A stretch of 64,000 nt of DNA from Pseudomonas fluorescens HK44 (GCF_000217955.3 NZ_AFOY02000015.1:62001-126000), one strand, 5' to 3'; positions 43,758 through 53,060 are shown, numbered from the stretch's first letter. Numbers and translations: made by a program. The notes: generated by a model from the sequence alone, not told the origin.

Positions 43758-44070
43758 TTCCGGCACTCTTTTTAACTTGCCTTTTGGTTAAGCCAGAAAA
43801 AATATCAATTGGTAAATTCAAGCAATACTTCCAGTTTTTATGTGGAAGGCTCATTCAGCGGGGAAATATTCAGTAATATCCTCGACTCTAGAAGTATTAA
43901 AGATGCGAGGTAGACGTTTTGCAAGGGAGCCGCTGCAAAAATAGCCAACTGCTTCAGTTCTTGGCCCACTGAAGCTCCTCTCGGTCGTAACCGCGCCATG
44001 AGCCCCACATTCAAAACCGGCAATTGATCCCCGATGCTGTGCTCCCATCTCTCTCTGGAGCCAGCCCGTC
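43758..44070. other. Gap between FemAB-like gene and IS66 remnant
   Basis: About 310 bases with no convincing coding sequence. It must contain the promoter of the minus-strand FemAB-like gene near its left end. The right half may be part of the IS66 left arm, but no inverted terminal repeat or tnpA reading could be confirmed. Confidence 0.35.
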
Positions 44071-44474
44071 ATGATGCGTCTCGACGCTAAAGTCGAAAAA
44101 GTCTGTCTCTACCCCAAGCCCGTAGCCTTCCGAAAATCCCTTGAAGGCCTCGCAGCCTTGGTCGAACTGGATATCAAGGTGGCGGTATTCGGCCCGGTAC
44201 TATCGAGGCTGGCATTCTGCCCATTGATAACAATAGGGCCGAGCGAGCGGTAAAGCCCTTTGTGATCGGTCGTAAAAACCGGATGTTCAGCGACACGCCC
44301 AAGGGTGCCACTGCCAGCGCGCAAATTTACAGCCTGGTCGAAACTGCCAAAGCCAACGGCCAGGAGCCCTATACGTGGCTGCGCCACATACTTGAACGCC
44401 TGCCACAAGCTACTTCGGTAGAAGACTTCGAAGCCTTGCTGCCGTGGAACTGTTCCCCAACGATCTCGTGCTAA
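44071..44474 (+). mobile_element. IS66 family remnant, tnpB 5' end joined to tnpC 3' end
   Basis: From 44071 the sequence encodes the tnpB N terminus (MMRLDAKVEKVCLYPKPVAF, then [20 protein letters not shown]) up to about 44190. From 44196 in another frame it encodes the end of the tnpC transposase ([20 protein letters not shown], then [30 protein letters not shown]). The sections between, most of tnpB and tnpC, are deleted, so the element is inactive. It lies between the FemAB-like gene and the initiating transferase gene. Confidence 0.85.
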
Positions 44475-44528
44475 ATGCCCACATCGGTTTTTTGCCATGT
44501 GTGGTTTATGGGTCGCTTACAAGACTGG

Positions 44529-45953
44529 CTAATAGGCTCGCTTGCCGGTGAAGGCAAACAGAGTTCGCAGAAGAATGACGAAATCGAGCCAGAGCGACCA
44601 GTTGTTGATGTACTCAATGTCAGACTCAACACGCTGAATCATCTGCTCTATATCTCTCGTTTCACCGCGAAAGCCACGCACCTGAGCCAGGCCTGTGATG
44701 CCTGGCTTGATATTGTGACGCGCAAAGTAGTCTGCGATGCCATGCGAGTACTGCGCATCATGCTGAATAGCATGCGGGCGAGGCCCCACCAGGGACATTT
44801 CCCCCATCAAAACGTTGAACAACTGTGGTAGCTCATCCAGGCTAGTTCGCCGAATAAAGGCTCCAACCCTGGTCATGCGCGGGTCATTCTTTTCTGCCTG
44901 CTTGACGATGCCGTCTTCCAGCTGATGGACGACCATGCTTCTGAACTTCCAGATACGAAAAACTCCACTCCACCCCATGCGCTCCTGTCGAAAGAACACC
45001 GGTCCAGGGCTATCGATCTTGATGGCAATCGCTATAGCCACCAGCAATGGAGCCGCAAGAAGCAAGATGAGAAAAGCCAAGACTTTGTCCTCAATATTCT
45101 TCAGAAATAGACGCATCCCCATCAGCGGAGTTTCAGACAAAGTCAGCACGGGAATACCGGCAATTTCACGAACGCTGTGATTGATCAAGCGCAGTGAAAA
45201 AATGTCAGGCACCCAATTAATAGCAATGTGCTTATCAAGCAGCTTTAAGTAAACATCCTTAATGACCTCCGAGCCATCCAGAGGTGTAACGAAATATACG
45301 GTACGAATGGAATGTCGCACGATTAACTCATCAAGGTCGGAGATATTACCCAGTATCGACAAACGTTGCGTGCTTTCTGAGCCCTCCTTCCCCCGATCAT
45401 CGCCCGCCCCAATCAACACACAACCGACCACCCGTTCACCCAGCCAGGGATTATTGCTTATTTTCTGGTGAAGGAAGCTCGCCAGCTCCCCCGAGCCAAT
45501 AATAAGAGCGGCTTCCAAATGATCCGGGTGGGTCAAGAGTTTCTTCTGCACTTCGAGTATCGCCAGGTGCAAAAGCAACTGAGCGAAATATCCAACAATA
45601 AATAACTGCGCAACCAATAAACGCGAGTACTGTTCACTTTGTTTGGTAAGAAAGGCCATGACAACGAGAAAGCCAAAAGCGGCAAGCCACGCCTTTAAAA
45701 GCTTAAATGCTTTGACGGTAAATCCAACATTGCTTCGGTAAATAGCATAATGGTCGTACACGACGGCCAACGCCCCAAGCAGCAACAGGAGCATGATGAC
45801 ATAAGCCTGCGTTATAAAGCCGATATGATAATCGATCAAATACCATGCGACACCGATCACAGCAACAAAATCGAGACCGGCCTGAATGGCGTTACTGGTA
45901 CTGCTTCGTCGCTGGAGTATGGAGCGGCTACTGCTGGGTTCGAATATCATCAT
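44529..45953 (-). CDS. Undecaprenyl-phosphate glucose phosphotransferase (WcaJ-like)
   Basis: Polyprenyl glycosylphosphotransferase of 474 residues. It has four N-terminal membrane segments, a CoA-binding-like central domain (about 150-260) and a further membrane segment. The catalytic bacterial sugar transferase domain is at the C terminus ([60 protein letters not shown]). It starts repeat-unit synthesis by loading a hexose-1-phosphate, probably glucose, on undecaprenyl phosphate. It stands alone at the right end of the locus, flanked by IS66 debris and a TPR lipoprotein remnant. Confidence 0.92.
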   Translation of the reverse strand: MMIFEPSSSRSILQRRSSTSNAIQAGLDFVAVIGVAWYLIDYHIGFITQAYVIMLLLLLGALAVVYDHYAIYRSNVGFTVKAFKLLKAWLAAFGFLVVMAFLTKQSEQYSRLLVAQLFIVGYFAQLLLHLAILEVQKKLLTHPDHLEAALIIGSGELASFLHQKISNNPWLGERVVGCVLIGAGDDRGKEGSESTQRLSILGNISDLDELIVRHSIRTVYFVTPLDGSEVIKDVYLKLLDKHIAINWVPDIFSLRLINHSVREIAGIPVLTLSETPLMGMRLFLKNIEDKVLAFLILLLAAPLLVAIAIAIKIDSPGPVFFRQERMGWSGVFRIWKFRSMVVHQLEDGIVKQAEKNDPRMTRVGAFIRRTSLDELPQLFNVLMGEMSLVGPRPHAIQHDAQYSHGIADYFARHNIKPGITGLAQVRGFRGETRDIEQMIQRVESDIEYINNWSLWLDFVILLRTLFAFTGKRAY

Positions 45954-46094
45954 TAGACCTCATTAAATTGAGAATCCAAAACGCTTATCTATCAAACAAT
46001 AAAAAGGCAATGAAAATATAATTATTAATTAACTTATCAGCGTTGAATGATCCATCAGCGGTGCACCGCAGCTTCGATGATTCGCACCACATTG

Positions 46095-46271
46095 ACAGCT
46101 CTCCTAGTGCCAGAGCCTTGAGCAAGTCGCCCTGAACCATCAGCGCCAGACCCTTCTCGTAATACTTGCTGGCCTTCTCAGCCGGCGAGAGCAGGCCGCC
46201 AAGCCAATAGAACAGACTGCAAGGAGCGCGACCCAGGCGTCTTTGCCAACTTTGCTCAAATACATCTTCAT
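46095..46271 (-). pseudogene. TPR lipoprotein (PrsT-like), 5' remnant with frameshift
   Basis: ATG 46271 follows AAGGGGGTG on the minus strand and opens MKMYLSKVGKDAWVALLAVC followed by SIGLAAC, a lipoprotein signal with the lipobox LAAC. A frame change directly after the Cys gives SPAEKASKYYEKGLALMVQG followed by DLLKALAL, a TPR-type start. This is the layout of the PEP-CTERM/exosortase-associated TPR lipoprotein PrsT. The remainder of the gene is absent. The PrsT link is from recall of the family pattern and is tentative; lipoprotein plus TPR remnant is clear. Confidence 0.55.
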
Positions 46272-46351
46272 CGAATTCACCCCCTTGGAGGTCAATGCGC
46301 AATATGAGCCGCCGGCCGTGGCACAGCCAATCTCATAAAATCTTGTAAGCG

Positions 46352-46490
46352 CTTATCTGCAGCAGTAGGCGCTTCGCAGGCTCTCCACATTCGTCTTGCC
46401 ACGACGGTAATCCGCGATCACATAATCAGCCAGCCCTGGACTCACTTCGGCCTGGACGTCCAATCGACTCTCACTAGCACGCCACTCATC
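46352..46490 (-). pseudogene. Unidentified coding fragment
   Basis: Minus-strand open stretch reading DEWRASESRLDVQAEVSPGL, then ADYVIADYRRGKTNVESLRS, with a stop at 46352. It continues a few codons upstream to a TGA and has no start. It is protein-like and probably the 3' end of a destroyed gene. Family not recognised. Confidence 0.3.
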
Positions 46491-46604
46491 CAGGAGATCC
46501 TCCCTGATCGATCAGTCATTTCTAGTCACACTTCACAGCGCACACTAGGCGCCCCCAAGACTGGTAGCGCCAATCCGGCTCTGCCTTTTACTCGACGTGT
46601 GTTA

Positions 46605-46880
46605 TCACTGTAGCAGCACTATGCAATCAGCCACTGAATCGCCCCGGATTTTCCAGACACTTTCCAAGCTCAATAAACGTCGCTTTTCAAACTCTACCGG
46701 GGATAGCTGGTTGCTGAACCCGTGCCGGCGTTTTGGGTTGTAAAACATCTCGATGGAATCGAACACATCACCGCGAGCACCCTGCCGGGTGTCGTAGATC
46801 TTCCGCTTAATCCGCTCCCGTTTCAGCAGCTGAAAGAAGCTTTCTGCTATGGCGGGGCGCTTTAATGCGCGGTTTGGGGG
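46605..46880 (-). mobile_element. IS3 family transposase fragment (OrfB C terminus)
   Basis: The minus strand reads IAESFFQLLKRERIKRKIYD, then FDSIEMFYNPKRRHGFSNQL and SPVEFE, the end of the DDE transposase of IS3-group elements. The catalytic core and orfA are missing. It marks the right boundary of the rearranged exopolysaccharide region. Confidence 0.85.
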
Positions 46881-46964
46881 CGAAGCCTGCATGGCGTCAT
46901 ATTGACCTCAAGACCATCGTGACACCCGACCAGGCGCCATCGGCCGTTGCCGCCGGCATTCCGT

Positions 46965-47075
46965 AGGAGCTGGGGGGAACACCAGCGCATACGAGCTGCC
47001 GAAGGCTGCGATCTTTCCGGGGGCCATCGGAACGTCAAAAGATCGCAGGCTGCACCAACTCCTGCGCGAAGGGGA
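46965..47075. repeat. REP-like inverted pair
   Basis: GCTGCCGAAGGCTGCGATCTTT (around 46994-47015) faces AAAGATCGCAGGCTGC (47039-47054) in inverted orientation, both flanked by GTAGGAGC/CAACTCCTGC-type sequence. This is a common REP family of fluorescent pseudomonads. It lies between the IS3 remnant and the ABC transporter operon. A partial sequence of the same family (CCGCTGCCGAAGGCTGC) occurs near 60161-60177 before glcD. Confidence 0.7.
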
Positions 47076-47137
47076 GACTTGGGCGTTCAATCCTGTCCGC
47101 TATCCTTGATCTCATCTTTTGTTTAACGAGCGTTCCC

Positions 47138-47806
47138 ATGCTTGAAGTGCACGGCGTGTTCAAAAGCTATGCCACTGCGCAAGGTCCGTTGGCGGTGTTG
47201 CAAGGTGTCGACTTGCACCTGGCGCAAGGCAGCAGCCTGGCGCTGATGGGTGAGTCGGGCAGTGGCAAGAGCACCTTGTTGCACTTGATTGCCGGGCTCG
47301 ACAAGATCGATCGCGGCAGCATCCGCATGGGCGATCAGCGCCTCGAGCAGATGAACGAAGGGCAACTGGCAAATTGGCGGCGCACTGAAATCGGCCTGGT
47401 GTTCCAGCAGTACAACCTGATTGGCAGCCTGCGGGTCGAGGACAATCTGGCATTTCAGGCACGCTTGGCCGGGCGTCATGACCTGCGTTGGCAGGCGCAC
47501 TTGGTGGCGCGGCTGGGGCTGGGGGATTTACTCCAACGTTATCCGGAGCAGTTGTCCGGTGGCCAGCAGCAACGGGTTGCTCTGGGGCGGGCACTGGCGT
47601 CGCGTCCGCGTCTGCTGTTGGCCGATGAGCCGACCGGCAGTCTCGATGAACACACCAGCGACGAGGTACTCGACTTGCTGCTGGAACTGCTCGATGACAG
47701 CCCCAGCAGTTTGTTGATGGTCACTCACAGTCCACGGGTCGCCGCACGGCTGGCCGAAAAAGTGCTGTTGCACGGTGGACGTCTGGTCGACGCAGGCCAG
47801 CGCTGA
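47138..47806 (+). CDS. ABC transporter ATP-binding protein (AttE/LolD-like)
   Basis: ATPase of 222 residues with Walker [10 protein letters not shown] near residues 37-45, the Q-loop in [12 protein letters not shown], signature [15 protein letters not shown], Walker [13 protein letters not shown] and H-loop VTHS. It belongs to the MacB/LolD/FtsE-type group that works with FtsX-like permeases. Its stop is one base from the permease start. With the two following genes it forms an AttEFGH-like unit. Confidence 0.9.
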   Translation: MLEVHGVFKSYATAQGPLAVLQGVDLHLAQGSSLALMGESGSGKSTLLHLIAGLDKIDRGSIRMGDQRLEQMNEGQLANWRRTEIGLVFQQYNLIGSLRVEDNLAFQARLAGRHDLRWQAHLVARLGLGDLLQRYPEQLSGGQQQRVALGRALASRPRLLLADEPTGSLDEHTSDEVLDLLLELLDDSPSSLLMVTHSPRVAARLAEKVLLHGGRLVDAGQR

Positions 47807-47807
47807 T

Positions 47808-50285
47808 ATGGACGTTTTGCGCGAAACCTTGCGAGCGCTGCTCAGTCATTGGCGACAGCATCCGGTGCAGTTTTTCAGTGTGCTGACCGGGCTCTGGCTG
47901 GCCACCGGCCTGCTGACCGGGGTGCAGGCGCTGAACAGTCAGGCGCGAGAAAGTTACGCTCGCGCCAGTCAGTTGATTGGCGGTGAACCCCAGGCCAGCC
48001 TCAGTGCGCCGAATGGCGCGACCTTCTCTCAGGCGTTGTTCGTCAACCTGCGCCGGGCGGGTTGGCCGGTGTCACCGGTGTTGCAGGCGCGACTTCAACT
48101 CAAGGGGCATGAAGACCTGCGTTTACAACTGATGGGCATCGAACCGTTGTCGTTACCCAGCGCTTCGGCGCTGGCCGGACAACACCTCGACATGGCACAG
48201 ATGGTCGATTTTGTCGGCCCGCCGGGCCGTACCTGGATTGCCCCGTCAACCTTGCAGGCGCTCGGTTTGCGTGAGGGCGACCAACCGCAAGGCCTCAACG
48301 GGCAGACCTTGCCGCCGTTGCACAGCCAGGTCGACATGGCTCCCGGCGTGCTGCTGGTGGACATCGGAGTTGCCCAGCAGGTGCTGGGTTTGCCGGCACA
48401 GGTGTCGCGACTGTTGTTGCCCAGGGATTTCGCTGCCACCGAGCCTCAGTTGTCCACCGAATTGACGGGGCAGTTGCAGCTCAAGCGCAGCGGCGAGGAA
48501 AACAATCTGGCACGGCTCACCGAAAGCTTTCACTTGAACCTCGACGCGCTGGGTTTTTTGTCGTTCGTGGTCGGCTTGTTCATCGTTCACGCCGCCATCG
48601 GCCTGGCGCTGGAGCAACGTCGCGGGTTGTTCAGAACTCTGCGCGCCTGTGGCGTCAGTGTGCGGAGGCTGATCTTCTGCCTGAGTCTTGAGTTGGGTGG
48701 ATTGGCACTGCTCGGCGGGATGGCCGGGGTGGTCAGCGGTTACCTGTTGGCCAGCCTGCTGTTGCCGGACGTTGCTGCCAGCTTGCGTGGTTTGTATGGC
48801 GCCGAAGTGGCGGGGCAGTTGAGCCTCAGCCCATTGTGGTGGTTCAGCGGGCTTGGCGTAAGCCTGCTCGGCGCACTGCTGGCCGGCGCCAACAGTTTGC
48901 TGCGGGCGGCGCAACTGCCGTTGCTGGCGTTGGCCAACCCGCAAGCCTGGCATCAGGCTCACGCGCGCTGGTTGCGGCGTCAGGGTTGGGTGGCGGCAGT
49001 CGCTGCGGCGATCGGCCTGACTGCGTTGCTGTGGGGTGACAGCCTGGCCAGCGGTTTTGTGCTGATGGCTGCGTTGTTGATCGGTGCCGCATTGAGTTTG
49101 CCGGTGCTGCTCGACGCTGTATTGAATCGGCTCGTGCGGCGCAGCCGGTCGGTGCTGGGGCAATGGTTTCTCGCCGATTGCCGTCAGCAGCTGCCGGCCC
49201 TGAGCCTGGCCTTGATGGCGCTGCTGTTGGCGCTGGCGGCCAACATCGGTGCCGGCAGCATGACAGCCGGTTTTCGCCAGACGTTCGGTGATTGGCTGGA
49301 GCAACGGTTGACCGCCGAGCTATACGTCAACCCGCAGAACCCGGCGCAAGCCACAGAACTGCAGCAGTGGCTACCGGAACAAAAGCTCAACGCGATGTTG
49401 CCGAGCTGGCAGGTTGCAGTGTCGTTGCAGGGCTGGCCGGCGGACCTTTACGGAGTGATCGACCATCCGACCTATCGCGAGCATTGGCCGTTACTTGAAG
49501 CACTGGGCGAGCGTCCCTGGGATCAGTTGGTGGCGCACGACACCGTGATGCTCAGCGAACAACTGGCCCGTCGACTCAAACTACGACTCGGCGACCACCT
49601 GAGCATTCCCACGCCACAAGGCACGTGGTCACCACAACTGATCGGGATCTATGCCGACTACGGCAACCCCAAGGGGCACTTGCTGGTCAACGCCGAACAC
49701 CTGTTGCGTTACTGGCCGCAACTGACGCCGAGTCGCTTCAACCTGCGTGTCGAGCCAGCACAAATCCCGGCGCTGCTGACGGCGCTGCAATCGCGCTTTG
49801 CCCTGGACGACAGCCGCATCGTTGATCAAGCGCGGCTCAAGGGCTGGTCGACGCAGGTGTTCGAACGGACCTTCGCTGCGACGGCGGCGCTCAACAGCCT
49901 GACCCTTGGCGTGGCCGGTGTGGCGCTGTTCATCAGCTTGCTGACCCAGAGTCAGAGCCGGCTCGGACAACTGGCGCCGTTGTGGGCGCTGGGCGTGACG
50001 CGGCGACAGTTGATGGTGCTCAACCTTGGGCAGACCTGGTTGCTCGCTCTGCTGACATTGGTGGTAGCGTTGCCCTTGGGGTTGGCGCTGGCCTGGTGCT
50101 TGGACACGGTGATCAACGTTCAGGCGTTTGGCTGGCGTCTGCCGTTGCGAGTGTTCCCGCTGCAACTCATGGAATTGATGGGGCTGGCGATGTTGGCGAC
50201 GTTACTGGCCTCGGCCTGGCCATTGTTCAAGCTCTATCGCACGCAACCGGCGGACCTGCTGAGGAGCTTTGCCCATGAGGATTAA
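47808..50285 (+). CDS. FtsX-like ABC transporter permease
   Basis: Membrane protein of 825 residues with one N-terminal segment, a periplasmic loop, three segments near 255-390, further segments around 400-490, a second loop, and three C-terminal segments. This is a duplicated FtsX-like permease, corresponding to AttF and AttG fused. ATG 47808 directly follows the ATPase stop; the longer frame into the ATPase gene is not used. It is likely to extract or move a lipid or lipoprotein-type substrate rather than transport across the membrane. Confidence 0.88.
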   Translation: MDVLRETLRALLSHWRQHPVQFFSVLTGLWLATGLLTGVQALNSQARESYARASQLIGGEPQASLSAPNGATFSQALFVNLRRAGWPVSPVLQARLQLKGHEDLRLQLMGIEPLSLPSASALAGQHLDMAQMVDFVGPPGRTWIAPSTLQALGLREGDQPQGLNGQTLPPLHSQVDMAPGVLLVDIGVAQQVLGLPAQVSRLLLPRDFAATEPQLSTELTGQLQLKRSGEENNLARLTESFHLNLDALGFLSFVVGLFIVHAAIGLALEQRRGLFRTLRACGVSVRRLIFCLSLELGGLALLGGMAGVVSGYLLASLLLPDVAASLRGLYGAEVAGQLSLSPLWWFSGLGVSLLGALLAGANSLLRAAQLPLLALANPQAWHQAHARWLRRQGWVAAVAAAIGLTALLWGDSLASGFVLMAALLIGAALSLPVLLDAVLNRLVRRSRSVLGQWFLADCRQQLPALSLALMALLLALAANIGAGSMTAGFRQTFGDWLEQRLTAELYVNPQNPAQATELQQWLPEQKLNAMLPSWQVAVSLQGWPADLYGVIDHPTYREHWPLLEALGERPWDQLVAHDTVMLSEQLARRLKLRLGDHLSIPTPQGTWSPQLIGIYADYGNPKGHLLVNAEHLLRYWPQLTPSRFNLRVEPAQIPALLTALQSRFALDDSRIVDQARLKGWSTQVFERTFAATAALNSLTLGVAGVALFISLLTQSQSRLGQLAPLWALGVTRRQLMVLNLGQTWLLALLTLVVALPLGLALAWCLDTVINVQAFGWRLPLRVFPLQLMELMGLAMLATLLASAWPLFKLYRTQPADLLRSFAHED

Positions 50286-51348
50286 CCAGGCCGTCGGCGT
50301 GCTGTTACTGTTATTGGCCGGCTGTGATGACTCATCGACGCACAACGAAAGTTTCGCCGGGCTGGGCAGTGAAGCGGCGGCGTTCAAGCAAGTGACGCCG
50401 GGCCGGGTATTCAGCTTCCCGGCCGATCACGGTGCCCATGACGGTTATCGCGTCGAGTGGTGGTATATCACCGCCAACCTCAAGGATGGACAGGGCCGGG
50501 AATTCGGCGTGCAGTGGACGCTGTTTCGCAATGCGCTGAAGGCCGGGCCCGAGCAGCCGGGCTGGGCCAGCCAGATCATCTGGCTCGGTCATGCGGCGGT
50601 GACGTCGGCGACCGTTCACCACGCCGCCGAGCGTTATGCTCGCGGTGGCGTCGGCCAGGCCGGGGTTCAGAGCGTACCGTTTGCGGCGTGGATCGATGAC
50701 TGGCGCCTGAGCACTCAAACCGACACCGCGAACCCTTTGGCCGAAATGCAGATGCAGGCCAGCGGCAAGGGCTTCAACTATCGGCTGCGACTCACTGCCA
50801 GTCGGCCGTTGGTGCTGCAAGGCGAGCAGGGTTTCAGTCAAAAATCCGAACAGGGCCAGGCGTCGTACTACTACAGCCAGCCGTTCTTCCAGGCCAGCGG
50901 CAACCTGGAAATCGACGGCACAACGTATCAGGTCAGTGGACCGGCGTGGCTCGATCGTGAGTGGAGCAGCCAGCCGCTGACGGCGAACCAGACCGGTTGG
51001 GACTGGTTTTCCCTGCACCTGGACAGTGGCGCGCAGTTGATGGTGTTTCGGGTGCGGCAGAAGGAAGGGGCGGCGTACCTGACCGGCACCTGGATCAACC
51101 CGGACGGCAGCACGCTGCGACTGTCGCGAGACGACATCAGCCTCACGCCGTTGGAGTCTTCCAAGGTGGCCGGCCGGAGTTTGCCGACACGCTGGTCAAT
51201 CAAGGTTCCGGGCAAAGGCCTGGACATCACCAGCAGCGCGTTGAACCCCCGGGCCTGGATGGATTTGCGCATTCCCTACTGGGAGGGGCCGGTGCAGTTG
51301 AGCGGCAGCCATGCCGGCAACGGGTATCTGGAAATGACCGGGTACTGA
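50275..51348 (+). CDS. Lipocalin-like lipoprotein (CrtC/AttH family)
   Basis: Lipoprotein of 357 residues. The signal ends in the lipobox LLAGC (Cys near residue 16), and the mature part matches the CrtC/AttH lipocalin-like family (DGYRVEWWYITANLKD, QWTLFRNAL, GPAWLDREWSSQPL, GWDWFSLHLDSGAQLMVFRV). The start overlaps the permease stop by 11 bases, so it is translationally coupled. In the Att system the H component accompanies the ABC transporter. Substrate unknown. Confidence 0.87.
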   Translation: MRINQAVGVLLLLLAGCDDSSTHNESFAGLGSEAAAFKQVTPGRVFSFPADHGAHDGYRVEWWYITANLKDGQGREFGVQWTLFRNALKAGPEQPGWASQIIWLGHAAVTSATVHHAAERYARGGVGQAGVQSVPFAAWIDDWRLSTQTDTANPLAEMQMQASGKGFNYRLRLTASRPLVLQGEQGFSQKSEQGQASYYYSQPFFQASGNLEIDGTTYQVSGPAWLDREWSSQPLTANQTGWDWFSLHLDSGAQLMVFRVRQKEGAAYLTGTWINPDGSTLRLSRDDISLTPLESSKVAGRSLPTRWSIKVPGKGLDITSSALNPRAWMDLRIPYWEGPVQLSGSHAGNGYLEMTGY

Positions 51349-51649
51349 TCCAGGGCGTCGCCCGGTATCTTTGCGCTTTTGCTCAGGGACGCAATTCTGA
51401 TCGGACTGGTTCGTTTTTTTTCGTTACAAACAATTTGGCGGAAACAGGGTGTCCAGATTAGTTCAGAATTTTTCAACGGACAGAACGTTTGCGTTGCATT
51501 AAAATTCCCCCGTTCGCCCAGTGTCGGGGCTCTTTACCGGTGCATGGATTGCCAGGCCATAACACTGGGCGAACACCTTTCTTCAGGTGCGATAAACAAC
51601 ATGTCATGACGCGCCTCATCGCTCCGATAGCCTTCAAGTAACACTCTCG
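51349..51649. other. Gap after the AttH-like gene
   Basis: About 300 bases between two convergent genes. It contains the long inverted repeat described separately (51512-51574) and no convincing coding sequence. Confidence 0.4.
51512..51574. repeat. 13-bp perfect inverted repeat with 37-base loop
   Basis: GTTCGCCCAGTGT (51512-51524) and ACACTGGGCGAAC (51562-51574) are exact reverse complements. The loop contains CGGGGCTCTTTACCGG. It does not match the REP families seen elsewhere in the window. It may be a stem of a small RNA or a bidirectional terminator between convergent genes. Confidence 0.55.
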
Positions 51650-52408
51650 TTAAAAAGCACCCTGTTCAAGCAACTGGCTGAAGACTTCCAGTTCGGTTTT
51701 TTCCAGATCGGATATCACGATAAAACGCATGTGATTGTGTTGCCACGCGACCGCGTTGTAGCCGCGGATGGACTGGCTTTTACGGGGCTGATCGGTTTCT
51801 GTCGTCGGCACGATGAACACGTTGATGATGTGCTTCGCTCGCCCGTAAGACAGCGCAGCGGTCGTATGATGTTGCAGATAATCCAGGCGCCCGCCGAGTA
51901 ACGGGAAACCCTGTGCCGAGAAGTCGGACACCGGTGGCGAGAAATCCAGCTTGCCGGTAAACCAGGGTTTGACCGTGTGCCGGTCGGAGGATACGACATC
52001 GTTCAGGTGCTCAGCCATCAGCGAGCGCACATGGCTGGACACTGCTTCCTCCAGCCAGGGTTGCTCAGGCGAAGGCGTGGCCACATACAACACCAGGGCC
52101 ATGGCCAGCGCGACCGCGGAAAACGCCGGCGCCAACCACTTTCGCGAGACGTCTCTCAAGGCTTGCCAGGGAGAGGTCGGCGACGGGAGATTGATGAAGA
52201 CTTGTTGAATCAGCGCATTGGGCGCCGCGTAATAGGGCGCATGGGCCTTGACGCTGGTGATCAGCCGTTGCATTTCGTCATGCGCGCGTTGGCAGTCGGC
52301 GCAGTGCGACAGGTGCCCGGCAACGTTCGCAGTGGTCGTGGCATCCAGTTCATGGTCCAGGTAGCCATGAATCAATTCGTGGCAGACCGTGCAGTTGATC
52401 TCATTCAT
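51650..52408 (-). CDS. Anti-sigma factor (zinc-finger type)
   Basis: Protein of 252 residues. The N-terminal zf-HC2/ZAS domain has the HxxxCxxC motif HLSHCADC (about residues 32-39), which binds the sigma factor. One membrane segment (AFSAVALAMALVLYVATP, about 95-112) and a periplasmic C-terminal part follow. Its start overlaps the sigma factor stop by eight bases. It should hold the ECF factor inactive at the membrane until a periplasmic signal appears. Confidence 0.9.
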   Translation of the reverse strand: MNEINCTVCHELIHGYLDHELDATTTANVAGHLSHCADCQRAHDEMQRLITSVKAHAPYYAAPNALIQQVFINLPSPTSPWQALRDVSRKWLAPAFSAVALAMALVLYVATPSPEQPWLEEAVSSHVRSLMAEHLNDVVSSDRHTVKPWFTGKLDFSPPVSDFSAQGFPLLGGRLDYLQHHTTAALSYGRAKHIINVFIVPTTETDQPRKSQSIRGYNAVAWQHNHMRFIVISDLEKTELEVFSQLLEQGAF

Positions 52409-52913
52409 GGCCTTGCAACTTCAGTAGTTCCAGCTTGAGCATGGTGCGAGCCCGGGCCAGTCTCGACATGACGGTTCCCAGAGGTATGTCGACCACCTTC
52501 GCGATGTCCTTGTAAGGCATGTCCTCCAATTCCTTGAGGACGATCATTTCGCGATAGGCCGGGGGCAGGGCGCGCAGTGCCTGTTGAACCCGTGCGGCGT
52601 CTTCGGCCTGCATGGCGAGCAGTTCCGGTGTCTGGCTGTGGCTCAGGGCAACGTTGTCTTGCGAGATTTCATCGCCGATAGCGACCCAACGATGGCTGGC
52701 CGAGCCCTTTAGCCAGTTGTAACTCTCGTTGCGTACGATCGTCAGGAACCAGGCCTTGGCATTGCCATCGGCAAAGCGATGCAAAAATTTAAACGCCTTG
52801 AACGCACTTTCCTGCACCACATCATGTGCCGCGCTGTCACTGCCGGTGAGCCAGCGCGCGAGGTTGTAAGCGGCATCCATATGCGGTGCAAGCAGCTCCT
52901 CAAATCGCTTCAT
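52401..52913 (-). CDS. ECF family RNA polymerase sigma factor
   Basis: Sigma factor of 170 residues. Region 2 has DAAYNLARWLTGSDSAAHDV, VQESAFKAFKFL and AWFLTIVRNESYNWL. Region 4 has LRALPPAYREMIVLKELEDM and PYKDIAKVVDIPLGTVMSRL. The start is placed at the ATG at 52913 (MKRFEELLAPHMDAAYN); the open frame upstream continues through the intergenic region and is not coding. It is co-transcribed with its anti-sigma gene and divergent from a phosphoesterase-cupredoxin pair that is its probable target. Confidence 0.92.
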   Translation of the reverse strand: MKRFEELLAPHMDAAYNLARWLTGSDSAAHDVVQESAFKAFKFLHRFADGNAKAWFLTIVRNESYNWLKGSASHRWVAIGDEISQDNVALSHSQTPELLAMQAEDAARVQQALRALPPAYREMIVLKELEDMPYKDIAKVVDIPLGTVMSRLARARTMLKLELLKLQGHE

Positions 52914-52954
52914 AGTGCCCCAGCCTTTGCCCCCTATAACCCGGATTCGCTGCG

Positions 52955-52997
52955 TTTTATTCCCCGGAATGAAAAATATTTTTTTCCGGGAATAAAA
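52955..52997. promoter_or_regulatory. Inverted repeat in the divergent promoter region
   Basis: TTTTATTCCCCGGA (52955-52968) pairs with TCCGGGAATAAAA (52985-52997), with one extra C in the first arm and an AT-rich loop. It lies 42 bases before the sigma factor start and 63 before the phosphoesterase start, so it may be an operator or the ECF-dependent promoter region for both directions. Confidence 0.45.
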
Positions 52998-53060
52998 ACC
53001 CGACCGGCTCGGTTGTACATCTGTCAGTTCATCAATGTAGACCGCTACGAGGGCGTTCCC

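Noticed and set aside
43838-44072. Minus-strand open frames next to the IS66 remnant as a gene.
   Set aside because: No ribosome-binding site or recognisable motif, and they overlap what is probably IS66 flanking sequence.
48246-49304. Minus-strand open frame of 352 codons opposite the permease gene.
   Set aside because: Gln/Arg/His-rich shadow of a GC-rich coding sequence; the plus-strand permease has clear membrane segments.
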